A DNA stretch of 64,000 nucleotides, from the NCBI GenBank assembly GCA_009731375.1, contig BJOX01000269.1, forward strand, positions 636,364 through 700,363. Direction: 5' to 3'. Source of the stretch: Paulinella micropora. Taxonomy: Eukaryota > Cercozoa > Imbricatea > Euglyphida. The notes beneath the pieces were generated by a model. That model was given only the letters and a program-made list of their open reading frames with translations, ran no database searches and had not been told where the DNA came from. A program made the translations under genes and the position numbers. This document shows, piece by piece, positions 1-10,610 of the stretch. Numbering within the stretch: position 1 is the stretch's first letter; the number at the start of each line of letters is the position of its first letter.

Positions 1-20
1 AGGGCTCCTAGCCCCTAGGC

Positions 21-2480
21 CTACTTCCGCTTGTTGAGCTTAGCAGACCGACTTTGTTCGAGCGCTAGGCGCGCTTCCCGTACAACAACAGTCCGATCCT
101 CTGCCGCCCGTGCTCCGCCGTGGACAGGCAAGTGCCGCCTGATTGCCTTTATCACATCAGAGATCAGCACCTCTTCTTGCTCCGCAGAAGCGGCCGTCGT
201 CCGTCCGCCTGCACGCGTGCTCGCAGACTGCGTCGCAGTATACTTCCGCGCCGCTCCATACTCAGGGCCGACCGGCCTCCTGCTCACGTAGGTGGCGATG
301 AGTCTGAGGGTGGCCGTCAGGATTTCCAGCTCGCTTACTTCTTCTGGCCCCAGCGGCAAGAGCCCGCGGAGTTCCGCGGCCGACAAGAGCCCGCGGAGTT
401 CCGCTATCGCCCCCTTCCACTCTTCGGTGGGGCTGCGCTCGGCGCGGTGCTCTGTGGCGTTTCGTACCTGCAATGCTAGGTATTCTACTGCTCCTTTCGC
501 TGCCTGCAGCTGCGACGCTGCATTCTCCAGGCCCAAGCGCTGCCCACTGGCACGAAACAATCGATTCGTGAGTTCCTCTGCCTCAGCCTGCGTGCAACGT
601 TCAGCACGAATGCTTGCCTCTGCCAATAGCTCGGCGGTCTTTTCATCGATGGTTCCATGACCAGCGGTCCGGGCAATGTACCGGAGCGTAGCTTCCGCTG
701 TCTTCACTGTTGCCAAGTTTTCCTCCTCCGTCGTCTGCACCGGGGACTCCAACTGTGCGAGGTATCCGCGCAGCAAAGCCGCCTGTTCTAACAACTCTTG
801 TCTGGCGACAGTCCTGGCACTGGGCTGCTTCGCCGCCAGGCTTGGGTCGGGCCGACTGGCACCCGTGCGGCCTCGGCTGTGCGGGGGCACGCCGGCGGCT
901 GCGTCGCTGGACCTAAGGCGCTTGGACGCTGCTGCCGTGTCCATCGCCTCCACAGGCTTGCGCCGTGGCGTTCGCGCGCGTTGCTCCGTTGTGTCTTGTA
1001 GCCGCAATGCTAGGTACTCTATCGCTGCTTGCGCTGCGTCCACCCGCGAGGCGGTTCCGTACTTGCCCAAACACCACCAGATGCTCGCACACACATCTTT
1101 CACAGCCTTATCAGCCTTATCCCGCCGTTGGGAGGGGCTCAATCCCTTTGCCCCCGAACGTATGGAGTTCTGACGCCTCTCTACTGCATCCAACAACTTT
1201 TTCATTACGGTGACCTTACGATTCATTAAGGTGGCATCGGGCTCCGTAGTATGGGTGACAATGTAGCGGAGCGTAGCTATCGCGGCCGCCAGTGTTCCGT
1301 CCTCCAGCACCGCAGACCGCAATTGTCCGAGGTAGAGACGCAGCTTTTGTTCCTTATCTACCAAATCACGTAAGTCTACCAAATCACGTAAGTACTCTAT
1401 CGCTGCTTTCGCTGCCTGCACCCGCGAGGTGGGTCCTTCCTTGCCCAGGCACCGCCAAATGTAATCAAACACGTAGCTCACAGCGTTCGCAGCCTTCTCT
1501 CGTCGTGTTGAGGCGCTCCGTCTCGTCGAACTTGCGGCGCGCTGATGCGCCTCTGCTTTCGACAACAAATCGTTCGTTTCGGTGGCATCGAGCTTCGTAG
1601 CATTGGTGGCGGCTATAAGCGGAGCTATCGCGGCCGCCAGTGTTCCGTCCTCCTGCACCTCAGACCCCAATCGTAGCGACGCAGCACTGCCTCCTCACTT
1701 CTCAATGCACTACTGACATAAGCTTGACTCTTCGCTACCGCTCCAGCTAACAGCGGCCCGGCTGCGTCGCCGGCCCTAAGGCGCTGGGGCACCGCCGTTT
1801 CCATCGTCTCCAGAGGCTTGCGCCGTGGCGATCCCGTTGTGCTGTGTAGCTGCGATGCTAGGTACTCTATCGCCACTTTCGCTGCTTCCGCCCGCGTGCC
1901 GGATTCTTCTTCGTTGCCCAAGCACCACCAAATGTTCCGAAGCACGTCTGTCACAGCCCTAAAGGCCTTGCTCCTCCGTTCGCTGGCGCTCAATGGATTT
2001 TTCTTCGAAATTACGGAGAGGGAGCGCTGACGCCTCTCTGCTGCGTCCGCCAACAACTACATTTCGGTTGCATCGCGCTCCGTAGTATGGGTGGCAATGT
2101 AGCAGAGCGTAGCTGTCGCGGCCGCCAGTGTTCCGCCCTCCAGCACCGGAGACCCCAATTGTGCGAGGTAGGAGCGCAGCTTTTCTTCCTCGTCTGCCAA
2201 GTCACTAAACTCATAAGCCGTGTTCGCTACCGCTCCAGCTGACAGCGGCCCGGCTGCGTCCGGCGGCGTGCCGTCGGGGGGGGGCGCGGCTTCCAGGCTT
2301 GGGTCTGGCTCACTGGTCTGCTCGCGGTGTTCGCTGCGCGCACTGCTTTGGACGGGGGTTTCGGGCGGGCCGGCGGCAGATTCGGGTTCGTCGTTCGTAT
2401 CGTCGTCGGCGACCCTAGGGCGCTTGGGGGGTGTCGCTTGCCCGGTTAGGCGCTTCCGTCGTCCTGGCGTTAGCGTGCCG
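21..2480 (-). pseudogene. Repeat-rich C-terminal part of a large unknown protein
   Basis: The minus strand carries about four copies of a ~130-residue module. Each copy has a Leu-rich helix containing 'YLAQL' or 'YLGQL', then 'GTLAAA.ATL.YI', a charged helix, then 'IWWCLG' or 'IWRCLG' and 'AA..AIEYLA'. A linker with 'RRKP.E.M.TA' recurs between copies, and 'PPKRPRV' near 2420 resembles a nuclear localisation signal. The repeats look alpha-helical. I recognise no family. The frame is interrupted by an in-frame TAG at 2057-2059, with the module continuing directly after it, and by a frameshift near 1660. The gene probably continues from the 2470-3834 segment on the same strand through a frameshift near 2480-2560. 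It ends in TAG at 21-23, although a true end beyond the window edge is possible. Confidence 0.55.
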
Positions 2481-3834
2481 CGCCGCGCACTCGGATCCAG
2501 GCCGTCCCGGGGGGCAGTCGGCCCTGCCGGTGCTGGCCGTCGGGGGTGGTAGCGACCGGGGCGCCGTAAGTGCCACCGCCCAGCGGCGAGCGGCTGGAGG
2601 CCGCGGGGGCCGTCGTGGCCAAGCCGGGCGGCGGGGCCAGGCGGCTCCTGTGCCGCAGGGCCAGTGCCGCCAATAGCCCGGGCACACGCTCCATCGCCTG
2701 CTGGTGCCCCGGCTCTACCTGGCCAGCCGGCCACCTGTGGATGCTTACCCGAGCCTGCTGGTCCCTGCCGACGACGATAATGGATTGCCGCGCCGGTACT
2801 TGGGCCTGAAAATGCAGGTCGCGCAGGGGGGAGGAGGCCTGCTGCTCCCACACCGACACCAAGTCCGGCCAGGCGACTTCCTGGTTCTTCGTGTAATCGG
2901 CCAAGGCCCCCAGCACGGTGGCATAGTAGCCGCCCTCGTCGGCCTGTGCAGACGCCCGCCGCCACCAAGCGACGTACTCCTTCGCCGTCTTGGCCGTCTG
3001 CTTTTTTGCGATCAGGTCTAGGACCTTGGGGAGCGCACAGTGCTCCTCTACGAGCAGCCGAGCCAGGAGACTGTACGCGTTGCAGAGCCACACGAAGTCT
3101 GCTTGTTGCCCGTCGGGGCGGAGGTTCAGGCACTTGGTGGGATCCATACTAACGAGCTTGTATGTTCCTTGCCCCGACAGCCGCAGGCTCTTGCTGCCAA
3201 AGCCACTGTAGATGATGGAGGCTCCGCAAAGGGCCAGAAACCGACCGAAGAAGGTAGCATACCCCACTGCCTCGTCGCCGCGGCCCTCGTCTGTTGGCTG
3301 TGGCTTGTCGACGATGAGCCAGTGCGAGGGCCTCGTGCCTAGGTCGCCTTGCACAGTTACCAGGGCGCGGGCCCCTAGCGCCAAGCTCTGCGCGCGGGCC
3401 TTTAGCGTCAAGCGCGGCGACGCGAAGTAGCACAGCAGCTGTGCGCGCCGGGTCGCAGCGGTTTCCGTAAAGTCATTGCCTTTGATACTCACTGACAGCT
3501 CATGTGCTCCGTTGAACCCGAGTTCGCGTAGCTTACACCTCGCATCATAGGTCATTTCTTTACGCCCCTTGCCGGGGGTGTCCGACCGCTCGGGCGCCCT
3601 AGGCGACTGCTCGTAGTACGGAAGGCCGTTTTCGCTGTGCCGGTCGCCAAATAACTGCAGCTGCACCCGTAGCCACTCGGCTGGTACGGCCCGGGCTCGC
3701 ACTAGCTCCGCTACCAGCTGTCCCCCCCGCTCGACAAAGCTAAGCTGTTTGTAGGCAGTGTTCGCTAGCAAGGGGAGCCAGCGCAGGGTTTTTTGCTTGT
3801 CGGGGCGGCGTTGTGTAGCAGCCGCCAGCAACAT
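2470..3834 (-). CDS. Unknown protein, probable N-terminal part of the repeat protein
   Basis: A 455-residue open frame starts at the Met at 3834. The frame stays open upstream into a G-tract and a gap, so the true start is uncertain. The sequence has balanced composition, with segments such as 'ANTAYKQLSFVERGGQLV', 'AKTAKEYVAWWRRASAQ' and 'VAWPDLVSVWEQQASS', which argues for a real protein over GC-driven open frame. There is no signal peptide, membrane segment or family motif that I recognise. The last ~40 residues are Gly/Pro-rich, and the minus-strand frame shifts here into the repeat region. It is transcribed away from the CoiA-like gene at 4567, with a G/C-rich gapped intergenic stretch between them. 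Confidence 0.5.
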   Translation of the reverse strand: MLLAAATQRRPDKQKTLRWLPLLANTAYKQLSFVERGGQLVAELVRARAVPAEWLRVQLQLFGDRHSENGLPYYEQSPRAPERSDTPGKGRKEMTYDARCKLRELGFNGAHELSVSIKGNDFTETAATRRAQLLCYFASPRLTLKARAQSLALGARALVTVQGDLGTRPSHWLIVDKPQPTDEGRGDEAVGYATFFGRFLALCGASIIYSGFGSKSLRLSGQGTYKLVSMDPTKCLNLRPDGQQADFVWLCNAYSLLARLLVEEHCALPKVLDLIAKKQTAKTAKEYVAWWRRASAQADEGGYYATVLGALADYTKNQEVAWPDLVSVWEQQASSPLRDLHFQAQVPARQSIIVVGRDQQARVSIHRWPAGQVEPGHQQAMERVPGLLAALALRHRSRLAPPPGLATTAPAASSRSPLGGGTYGAPVATTPDGQHRQGRLPPGTAWIRVRGAAR

Positions 3835-3936
3835 CCCGGCTGAGGCTAGGCACTCCCGCCGGGGTTTTAGCCACACATAGCTAGCCCTCCTCTCGGCGAG
3901 GGGAGCACGAGATAGCCGGCTGGGGCGGGGCGGGGG

Positions 3937-3946
3937 NNNNNNNNNN

Positions 3947-3984
<38 letters not shown>

Positions 3985-4566
3985 TAACGGCCTCCCCCCT
4001 CCCTCGGGGGTCCACGGCCCACGGCGCGGGGAGGGTAGGGGGACGGCGGCCCCGTCCACCCCGGCCAGCGCAACCTCGGCCGGCTCCCCACCCAGGGTGC
4101 GCCACGTGTACGGCGCGCTCTTCGGCCTGCCGCCGGCGGCGGTGTGGCCGGCGCGCCGTCCAACCCGTGCCCGAGCGGGGGGAGGCGCCCCGTTCGGCCT
4201 CCCCCCGGCGCGAACCGCCCGGACGAACGGTGTACCTGCCTGGCTAGCTAGCCACGGTTCCCCGTCAAAGGTACGACGGCCGCGCGCCGGGCCTGCCGGG
4301 CCTGGGCCCACTGGCGCTGGCTACGGCACAGAGACCCGGGTACGCCTCGCGCGCGGCTGTGGCGTGGGCCTGCAGCTATGTACGTGTCCCGGGGGGGCGG
4401 AGGGTGGGCGTGGGGGGCGGAGCGGGCGGCACGGGGGGCGACGGGGAGGGGGTCGGGAGCACACCCCCGCCCCCCCCCCCCCCCCCCCCCGCCCCCCCCC
4501 CCCCCCCCCCCCCCCCCCGGCCCAACCCCCCCCCCCCCCCCCNNNNNNNNNNGCGTCTGGTGGACC
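3937..4566. repeat. G/C homopolymers, two N gaps, GC-rich intergenic DNA
   Basis: This stretch has a run of about 37 G after a 10-N gap (3937-3946) and a C-rich run (about 4468-4542) before another 10-N gap (4543-4552). Between them is very GC-rich DNA with open frames on both strands, as expected from composition alone. I see no convincing gene here. It may hold the divergent promoters of the minus-strand gene at 3834 and the plus-strand gene at 4567. Confidence 0.6.
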
Positions 4567-6090
4567 ATGTGGCCGCGTTTCCTGGCACAGGAGGTGAAGG
4601 AGCTCGCCAGCGACACAGAGGGCTTGCTGGTCCCCCTGGCGTCCTTACAGCAGGGCCCGCAAGCCGAGCGCGAACGGCTGGTCACGGTACACGAGGCGCT
4701 AGCAAACGAAGAGGACTGGCACAAGCAAGGGAAGAACCTGTACTTCCCCCAACGCAACTGCCACGGGAGCTTAGTGTGTGTTGGTCCCTCGAGGGACGGC
4801 AAGCGCGCCCATTTTAGGCACGGCAGCGCTTGCCAGGCCGCGGGGGGCGCTGGCAGCCAGGGGGAAGGCTCCACCCACCTCCTGGCCAAGGCGTTTATAG
4901 CCGCCTGCTTGGCTAAGCTTAGCTTTACGTGGGCCGAGTGCCAGGACGGACGGAGCTTCCGACAGGAACGACGCTTCGGGGCCTCCCGCGCCGTGCTGGA
5001 GCAGACGCTGGGTTCCCTACCGGATCGGTGCGTGGGGCTGACCCCGGCAGAGGCCAGGCTCCGGCCCGACGTGACTCTGTTGGACGGACGCGGAGAGCTG
5101 GTAGCCTTCCTGGAAGTGTGGGTGACTAGTCGCAAGGAGCAAAAGCACTGGGACGCTTACAGCAAATTCTCGGGAGTGCCGGCCCTGGAGCTCGACTTGA
5201 CGAAGCCCCCGCCGAAGCTCCCGGACGGCACTTACCAGGTAGCTAGATTCAGCGGTTGGAGGCCGCCTGCTCGGTGCGCCGCCTGTGCCAAAGAAGAGGA
5301 ACGGTCCTTGGCCGAGGCCCGGCGGGAGGAGCAGCGCCGGGCCGAGGAGGAAGAACGCGCCAGGGAGCAGCGGCGCACCGAAGCGCAGCAGCGCGCCCGG
5401 GCGGAAGAGCAGCAGCGTGCCGACGAGCAGCGAAGCATCGAAGCCAGGCGGCGCGCCTACGAGGAAGGGCAGCGACGTGCCGCTTTTGAGGGCACGGCAG
5501 GGTGCAGTTTGGCTCCCGCCCCGGGTGTAGTAACTCAGTGGGCGGGAGAGGTGTGCCCAGCGGCCGCTGGCCACTTGCTTAGTACTAGGCCTCGAGTAAA
5601 GACCCAGCCTCTTATTCCAGCTCGTTGCCCGGAGAGCCAGCTGGTAGCGGAGCACTGTCGTGCCCCCTCCCCCCAGGATAGAGGGGGCTCGGGCGCCGCG
5701 GACCGACCTGCAGAGACGGACCGCCGGTCCGGAAGAGGGTTGCCCCCCCCGGCCGGCCGAGACAGGCAGCCGGCGGCGCCTGCCGGCCAGCCCAGGCCTG
5801 CCGCCGGTGGCAGGTGGCGCCTTCCGCCGGTGGGTAGCGGTCACAGGTGGCAGGTGGCGCCGTCCGACGGTGGGTGGCGGTCGCCGGTGGCGGGTGGCGC
5901 CGTCCGACTGCGGGTGGCGGGCGGCGTTGGGGGAGGGGGGGTCAAGCCTCCACTGACCGCCGGTGGCGGGTGGCACCGTCAGCAGGTGGAAACCGGTCTG
6001 GGAGGGGGGGGGGGGGGGGGGCGGGGGGGGGGNNNNNNNNNNGCACCGTCAGCCGGCGGAAACCCGTTGCCGGTGGCAGATGGCAGGTGA
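4567..6090 (+). CDS. CoiA-like nuclease-domain protein with coiled-coil tail
   Basis: The chosen start is the ATG at 4567, just after the gap; the frame is open further upstream only through poly-C. Residues ~70-230 resemble the CoiA-like family (competence protein CoiA and relatives): 'KRAHFRHGSAC', then a helix 'STHLLAKAFIAACLAKL', then 'LRPDVTLLDGRGELVAFLEVWVT'. The last part fits a PD-(D/E)xK core, with D in 'RPDVTL' and E-x-W in 'LEVWV'. A CxxC follows ('ARCAACAKEEE'), then about 80 residues of Glu/Arg/Ala-rich coiled coil ('EEQRRAEEEERAREQRR'). From about 5560 the frame is low-complexity GC minisatellite and may not be coding. It ends at TGA 6088-6090. Family assignment is by motif only. 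A DNA-cleaving role is inferred. Confidence 0.5.
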   Translation: MWPRFLAQEVKELASDTEGLLVPLASLQQGPQAERERLVTVHEALANEEDWHKQGKNLYFPQRNCHGSLVCVGPSRDGKRAHFRHGSACQAAGGAGSQGEGSTHLLAKAFIAACLAKLSFTWAECQDGRSFRQERRFGASRAVLEQTLGSLPDRCVGLTPAEARLRPDVTLLDGRGELVAFLEVWVTSRKEQKHWDAYSKFSGVPALELDLTKPPPKLPDGTYQVARFSGWRPPARCAACAKEEERSLAEARREEQRRAEEEERAREQRRTEAQQRARAEEQQRADEQRSIEARRRAYEEGQRRAAFEGTAGCSLAPAPGVVTQWAGEVCPAAAGHLLSTRPRVKTQPLIPARCPESQLVAEHCRAPSPQDRGGSGAADRPAETDRRSGRGLPPPAGRDRQPAAPAGQPRPAAGGRWRLPPVGSGHRWQVAPSDGGWRSPVAGGAVRLRVAGGVGGGGVKPPLTAGGGWHRQQVETGLGGGGGGGRGGXXXXAPSAGGNPLPVADGR

Positions 6091-6720
6091 GGCAGACTCA
6101 CCGGCCGGTAGCAGCAGGCGGGCCCGCACAATGTTCGGCCGCGGGAGGGGAGAAGGGACAAGGGAGAGGGGAGGGAGGAGAGGGGAGAAGGGAAAAACCA
6201 TTGTGTGTCGGGTGGGGGCCGGCGACACCGTAGATTACCGGCGGCGCCAGCCACCGGTAAGGCCACCGGGCGCCGGCCGCGCCGGTGGCGGGTGCCACCA
6301 GAGGGGCGCGCTCGCGCGGCGCGCCGCACACCACCCACTCCCCTCCCCCCCTCTNNNNNNNNNNGAACATTGTGCGGACCCCCCGCCTGCTGCTACTGGC
6401 CGAAGGCGCCACCTGTGGGTGGTGCTACCGGTGATCAGCAACTGCGCCGCCGGCCACCGACCAGCGGTGGTGCCACTGGCCACCCGGCGACTGACAGGCG
6501 GTCGGTGCCACCGGCCACCTGGTCACTGACCGGCGGCGGTGCCACCGGCCACCCGGCGACAGACAGGCCGGAGCGATTGCGCCACCCGCCACCCCTTCCC
6601 CTGCCAGACGCCACCGCCTGCCACCCGACGACCAGCCGGCAGAGGCCGGGCGGTGCCACCGGCCACCCGGTGACTGACCGGCGGTGGTGCCACCGGGCGG
6701 CTGACCGGAGACCGGCCCGA
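5790..6720. repeat. GC-rich minisatellite with inverted-repeat organisation
   Basis: Positions 5790-5990 are built of GGTGGC/GGTGGG-type units and 6420-6715 of CCACCGGCCACC-type units, which is the opposite orientation. Inside them, 6100-6137 and 6365-6402 form a clear inverted repeat: the GCACAATGTTC arm pairs with GAACATTGTGC, and the match extends through GCAGCAGGCGGG. N gaps at 6033-6042 and 6355-6364 lie inside the structure. I see no convincing gene. A purine-rich GA stretch lies at 6140-6200. Confidence 0.55.
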
Positions 6721-6868
6721 GTGTGGAGTGCGGCTAGTATGTGCAGGAAGCTGAATAAAAAAGCGTTGAGGCCGGCCAGCCTGGCGGTAGTTTTCTTTTA
6801 ATGAGTTAGAGGACACAAGGGAGCCAAAAAAGGGCCCGGCCAACTACTTTGGGCAGAGCGCCGCCTGT

Positions 6869-7590
6869 TCAAACACAGCCAGGCCCGCGTTGTCGCACTG
6901 CCGCTGCTGCGCGCGCACGTGCTCTGGCTAGTGCCGTGTCAGCCACAGCATAAGCCGGCCTAGGACGTTCTGCCCCACCCGCGACCCGGTGCCGTCGACA
7001 CAACTCCCAAAAAGACTTCCGTCCGGTCCGTTCAAAGTGTAGGCACGCGTAGCCCCTCTCGTAGCAGGTACGCAGCACGCGCGCAAACCATGCATCTTCT
7101 GCCCAGCGCGCAGCAAAGAGCAACAACATGACGTCGACGCAGGCCCGCTCCCAACGGGCGCTGTCCAGGCGGAGGCCGCGTTGCTTGAAGGCCTTACGGC
7201 CACCCGGGGACTTGATCTGCACACCGGAGAGTTCGGACTAGGGGGGCCGCGCGAACGCTTCAAAGGTGGCCGAGTCTTGGCTAAACAGGTACTTGGCGGC
7301 TTGGAACGCATGCTCGACGGAGCGGAACGCTAGCGGGGCGGCCGGGTCAGGGCGGAAATGCACGTGGTGAGGCCGCGCGGTCCGAGCGGCTGCAGGAGGC
7401 GTCCAAGCTCCGATTCGGGCGGGTAGGCATTGCTTTTGCTGAAGAAGCACAGGATCAGCGGGGCGGCGGCCAGGCGGGCTTTCTTGGCGGGAGGAGGCGT
7501 GGGCGCGCTTGCCTCGTCGTGCCGCTTGGATCCGAGCTGGGGGTCGAGCTGGGGGCTGGGGCATGCTGCTTCGTGGCTTCTGGAGAGCAT
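6869..7590 (-). pseudogene. NADAR (YbiA-like) domain protein, frame disrupted
   Basis: The NADAR fold is an N-glycosidase-like domain seen in YbiA and many viral and protist proteins. Motifs in order on the minus strand are 'LCFFSKSNAYPPESELG', 'FRSVEHAFQAAKYLF' (the strongly conserved SVEHAFQAAK-type motif), 'IKSPGGRKAFKQRG', and a final 'HFERTGRKSFWE' matching the family's terminal FWG/FWE motif. The length is right for one domain plus a basic N-terminus ('PPPAKKARL'). There is a frameshift near 7375. An in-frame TAG at 7238-7240 is followed in the same frame by the C-terminal half. The gene ends in TGA at 6869-6871. It could be a pseudogene, a misassembly, or a gene using a non-standard stop. 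Confidence 0.6.
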
Positions 7591-7696
7591 CGGAAGGTTG
7601 GAGTTGTGACGCCCCGAGCAAGGCTAGCGGCAGAGGCACGCGCCTGCGGGGGACGCGCCTGCGGGGAGGGGAGGGGGGGGGGGGGGGGCGCCCCCG

Positions 7697-7944
7697 NNNN
7701 NNNNNNNNNNNNNNNNNNNNNNNNNNNNNNNNNNNNNNNNNNNNNNNNNNNNNNNNNNNNNNNNNNNNNNNNNNNNNNNNNNNNNNNNNNNNNNNNNNNN
7801 NNNNNNNNNNNNNNNNNNNNNNNNNNNNNNNNNNNNNNNNNNNNNNNNNNNNNNNNNNNNNNNNNNNNNNNNNNNNNNNNNNNNNNNNNNNNNNNNNNNN
7901 NNNNNNNNNNNNNNNNNNNNNNNNNNNNNNNNNNNNNNNNNNNN
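7697..7944. other. Assembly gap of 248 N
   Basis: A run of N is flanked by a G-run (7673-7692) and a C-rich stretch (7945-7971). It separates the NADAR gene from the gene at 8078. Confidence 0.95.
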
Positions 7945-8077
7945 CCCCCCGCGCGTGCCTCCCCCCCCCCCGCGGGCGCGGGGTGCTCGTCCCGCGCGCG
8001 CGGCTAGGGCCCGCACCGGCGCAGGACAGGCCAGCCAGCCTCACAAAAAGACAGACACGCTACTCACTTAGCTAGCG

Positions 8078-9223
8078 ATGCTTACGACGGCCGCCCCGTT
8101 ACCAGAGCGCCCAGCCGAAGAGCCAAGCACGATGCAGTGGCCAGAGCGCCCGCTCAAGAAGCACAAGGCAGCGGAGCCGGAACCACCGGCGCCTACAGTA
8201 CAGAAGCACCAGGCAGCGGATCCTCCCCCCGCGCCTGTCGTAGGGCTGGTTGCTCTGCTGTCGGCCGCGCGGGGAGGCAGCCTGCCGGAACAGGCGGAGG
8301 TCTTGCTACTGGACGGGGGGGTGGCCGTCCTCCCCACCGGCGAAGTGCTGCAAACAGGGAACGAATTGTACCGATGCAAGATCGCCAGCCCCAGCAGGTA
8401 CGTGGACTTTCCGCCGATCGCGTTGCGGCACCACGACACGCTCCGCCGAGTGGCGGTGGTAGCGCTGGCGGCCCTAACGGCGTCCGTTGTCGAGGCGGCT
8501 ACCCCGCCGGCTCAGAAGCCTCCGCGCGCGACGGTGGCAGAGCACGAGGACGTCACCTTCGTGGCCCTAGTCTGCATGTTCAGACGCACCTTTCACTGCC
8601 ATTTAGTCCCTCGGGAGCAGGCGGGCCGACCTACCCTGCGCGTGTCCATCCACCACCACACCCACCAGCAACGGCGCCCGTTCCGTGTGTGCCACGGCCT
8701 CGTGGCCGCCAGCACCTTTGCCACCGAGACCAAGCAGAGGTACCGACACGACCAGGATTACGGCTGCACTACCTTTGCGCTCTTTAATGTCTGCCACGCG
8801 CCCCGCCGCTTCGGTAGGCTCATGCACCAGTTTCCCAGGAGTATTAGTTCGTGGCCAGCGTTCTTAGAGTTTCTCGACTCGCTCCCGCAACCGCCGGCAG
8901 TCGTGAGCCGGCTCCGGGAGCGGCACAGGGGCACTGACTGGCTGCTGTCACCGTGGCGCTCGGGGCTGGCGCTGGTCTGTTTTGATGCGAATTGCTACGG
9001 CGTGGATTTCGACCGCCAACTGCTGTTTGACTGTGAATCTCAGTATGTGCTGAACCTTTGCCTACAGGCCTTGTAATACCACGGCTGGGGACCAAGCGAG
9101 CAGTACCAAGTATTCGCGGTTACTCTGGCCACTGCGGCCACGGCCGAGGCCCGTGCGTCCCGGCGGGAGCACCGGCGGCTACGCCCGCAGCAGTACAAGA
9201 CCGACTACCGGGCCGGGAAGTGA
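8078..9223 (+). CDS. Unknown protein with internal UAA
   Basis: The first 332 codons run from ATG 8078 to TAA 9074-9076. The N-terminus is Pro/Glu/Lys-rich ('PLKKHKAAEPEPPAPTVQ'). The rest looks globular, with a His/Arg-rich centre ('FRRTFHCHLVPR', 'HHHTHQQRRPF') and 'YGCTTFALFNVCHAPRRFG'. The same frame then stays open for 48 more codons of ordinary composition ('GWGPSEQYQVFAVTLATAA') to TGA 9221-9223. The extension may be readthrough, a reassigned UAA, or a recent nonsense change. ATTAAAA at 9315 may be a poly(A) signal. No family recognised. Confidence 0.5.
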
Positions 9224-9399
9224 TCGAGGTGTATTAGGAAGACGTGGAGGCCCCTGGGGGACGCGCGGGTTGGTCTGGCCGCCAGGCTCCCGGATCAGTC
9301 CTCTTAGTGTTTCATTAAAAGAAAGTTTTCTTGCCTCGCTCTGGTAACCGCCTCACCCTGCCCCGCTCCCCCTACTGCTGTTTTTCCACCTGGAGCTTG

Positions 9400-9830
9400 T
9401 CAGTCTGGCCCGGCGCCGGGTCTGCCCCGGGCCGTGCCCGGCCGGACCAAGCGGCGGGGCCGCCGGCCGCCTGGCCCACTGGCGCCGAGCCAGGCGCGCA
9501 CAAAGTCTGTGTCTAGCTGCACTTCGTCGCCGGCCGCGTCGTAGACGAGGGCCCGTGCACAGAAGCTGTCGAAGTCGTCAAGGAGCGCCCGCAGCCGCTC
9601 GCAGAAGATCAGATGGTACATGTACTTGCGCTGCGCCGTCCGCTGGCAGTGCTGATGCAGGGCGGCTGTGAGCTGGTGCACCGGAGCCAGGGCCCCATAT
9701 CCGCGCCGTGCAGCCCAAAGTACTAGAAGTAGCTGCGCCGCAGCTCTTCACGTCGCCTGCCTGTGCCAAGAACGTTTCGGCCAGCTTGCGCAGCTGCTAG
9801 ATGTGCAGTGTCCGCGCGCGCGCCGGCGGC

Positions 9831-9895
<65 letters not shown>

Positions 9896-10610
9896 NNNNN
9901 NNNNNCCCTGCCGATGCCTGTGTAGCGGCAGGAGAAGACGAAGCAGTGCGTGCACAGGCCCCTGCTCAGCTCACGCCACTCCTGCAGCACCCAGCCCAAC
10001 AGGCTGCAACCGTCCCGCGCCGCGCTGGGCACGTCGTGGCCGCAGCGTCTGCAACTGCAGCGGCTGCACGTACTCCCTGTCGTAGAAGAAGCGTGCCGTC
10101 TTGTGCACATACTCTAGCTCGAACTGGTTGCTGAGTTCCAGCCACCAGCGCCCGCCTCGCGGCGCAGGGTGACGGCGAACTGCAGCCGGCGCAGGATCGA
10201 GCTGCTAGGCTGAGGTGTCAGACTCAGCAGTCACAGCACTACCAGATCCGCTAGCGCCTGGTTACGCGCGCCCGCCGCCTCCCCTGCCGCCCCGGCGGGG
10301 TAGCGGCCTGCCGCCAGCGTGCGCGCGGGCTGCAGGTCCCACCAGGTCAGGGCGAGGTCCGCGTCCTTCGGGTGCCAGCTCTGTTCCGCCGTGGCAAGGC
10401 GCTGCAGGTTGTACTCAGCACGGGACAGCAGCCGCCTGCAGGCCGCTGCAATGCAGTGCCGGCCCGCGGCCTGTGCACCGGACCGTGCGTACCCGGCGGC
10501 CACGCTCAGCACGACTGACCGCAATTAACTCATCAGGAACAGGTAACGCTCCCAGTGGCAGCCCAACCGGTGCCGGATGTGCCAGACCCACCAGACGAGC
10601 CGCAAGCGCA
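9400..10610 (-). pseudogene. Unknown minus-strand protein, interrupted
   Basis: Coding-like segments follow each other on the minus strand but in different frames. A helical, Trp-rich segment ('VWWVWHIRHRLGCHWERY') is followed by an in-frame TAA (10525-10527). Then come 'CRRLLSRAEYNLQRLATAE', 'LELSNQFELEYVHKTARFFY', a Cys-rich part ('CSCRRCGHDV' and 'LCTHCFVFSC'), a C-run and N gap (about 9833-9905), and 'YMYHLIFCERLRALLDDF'. It ends in TGA at 9400-9402. The paired Cys motifs suggest a zinc-binding module. I do not recognise the family. The true start is not visible. Confidence 0.4.
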
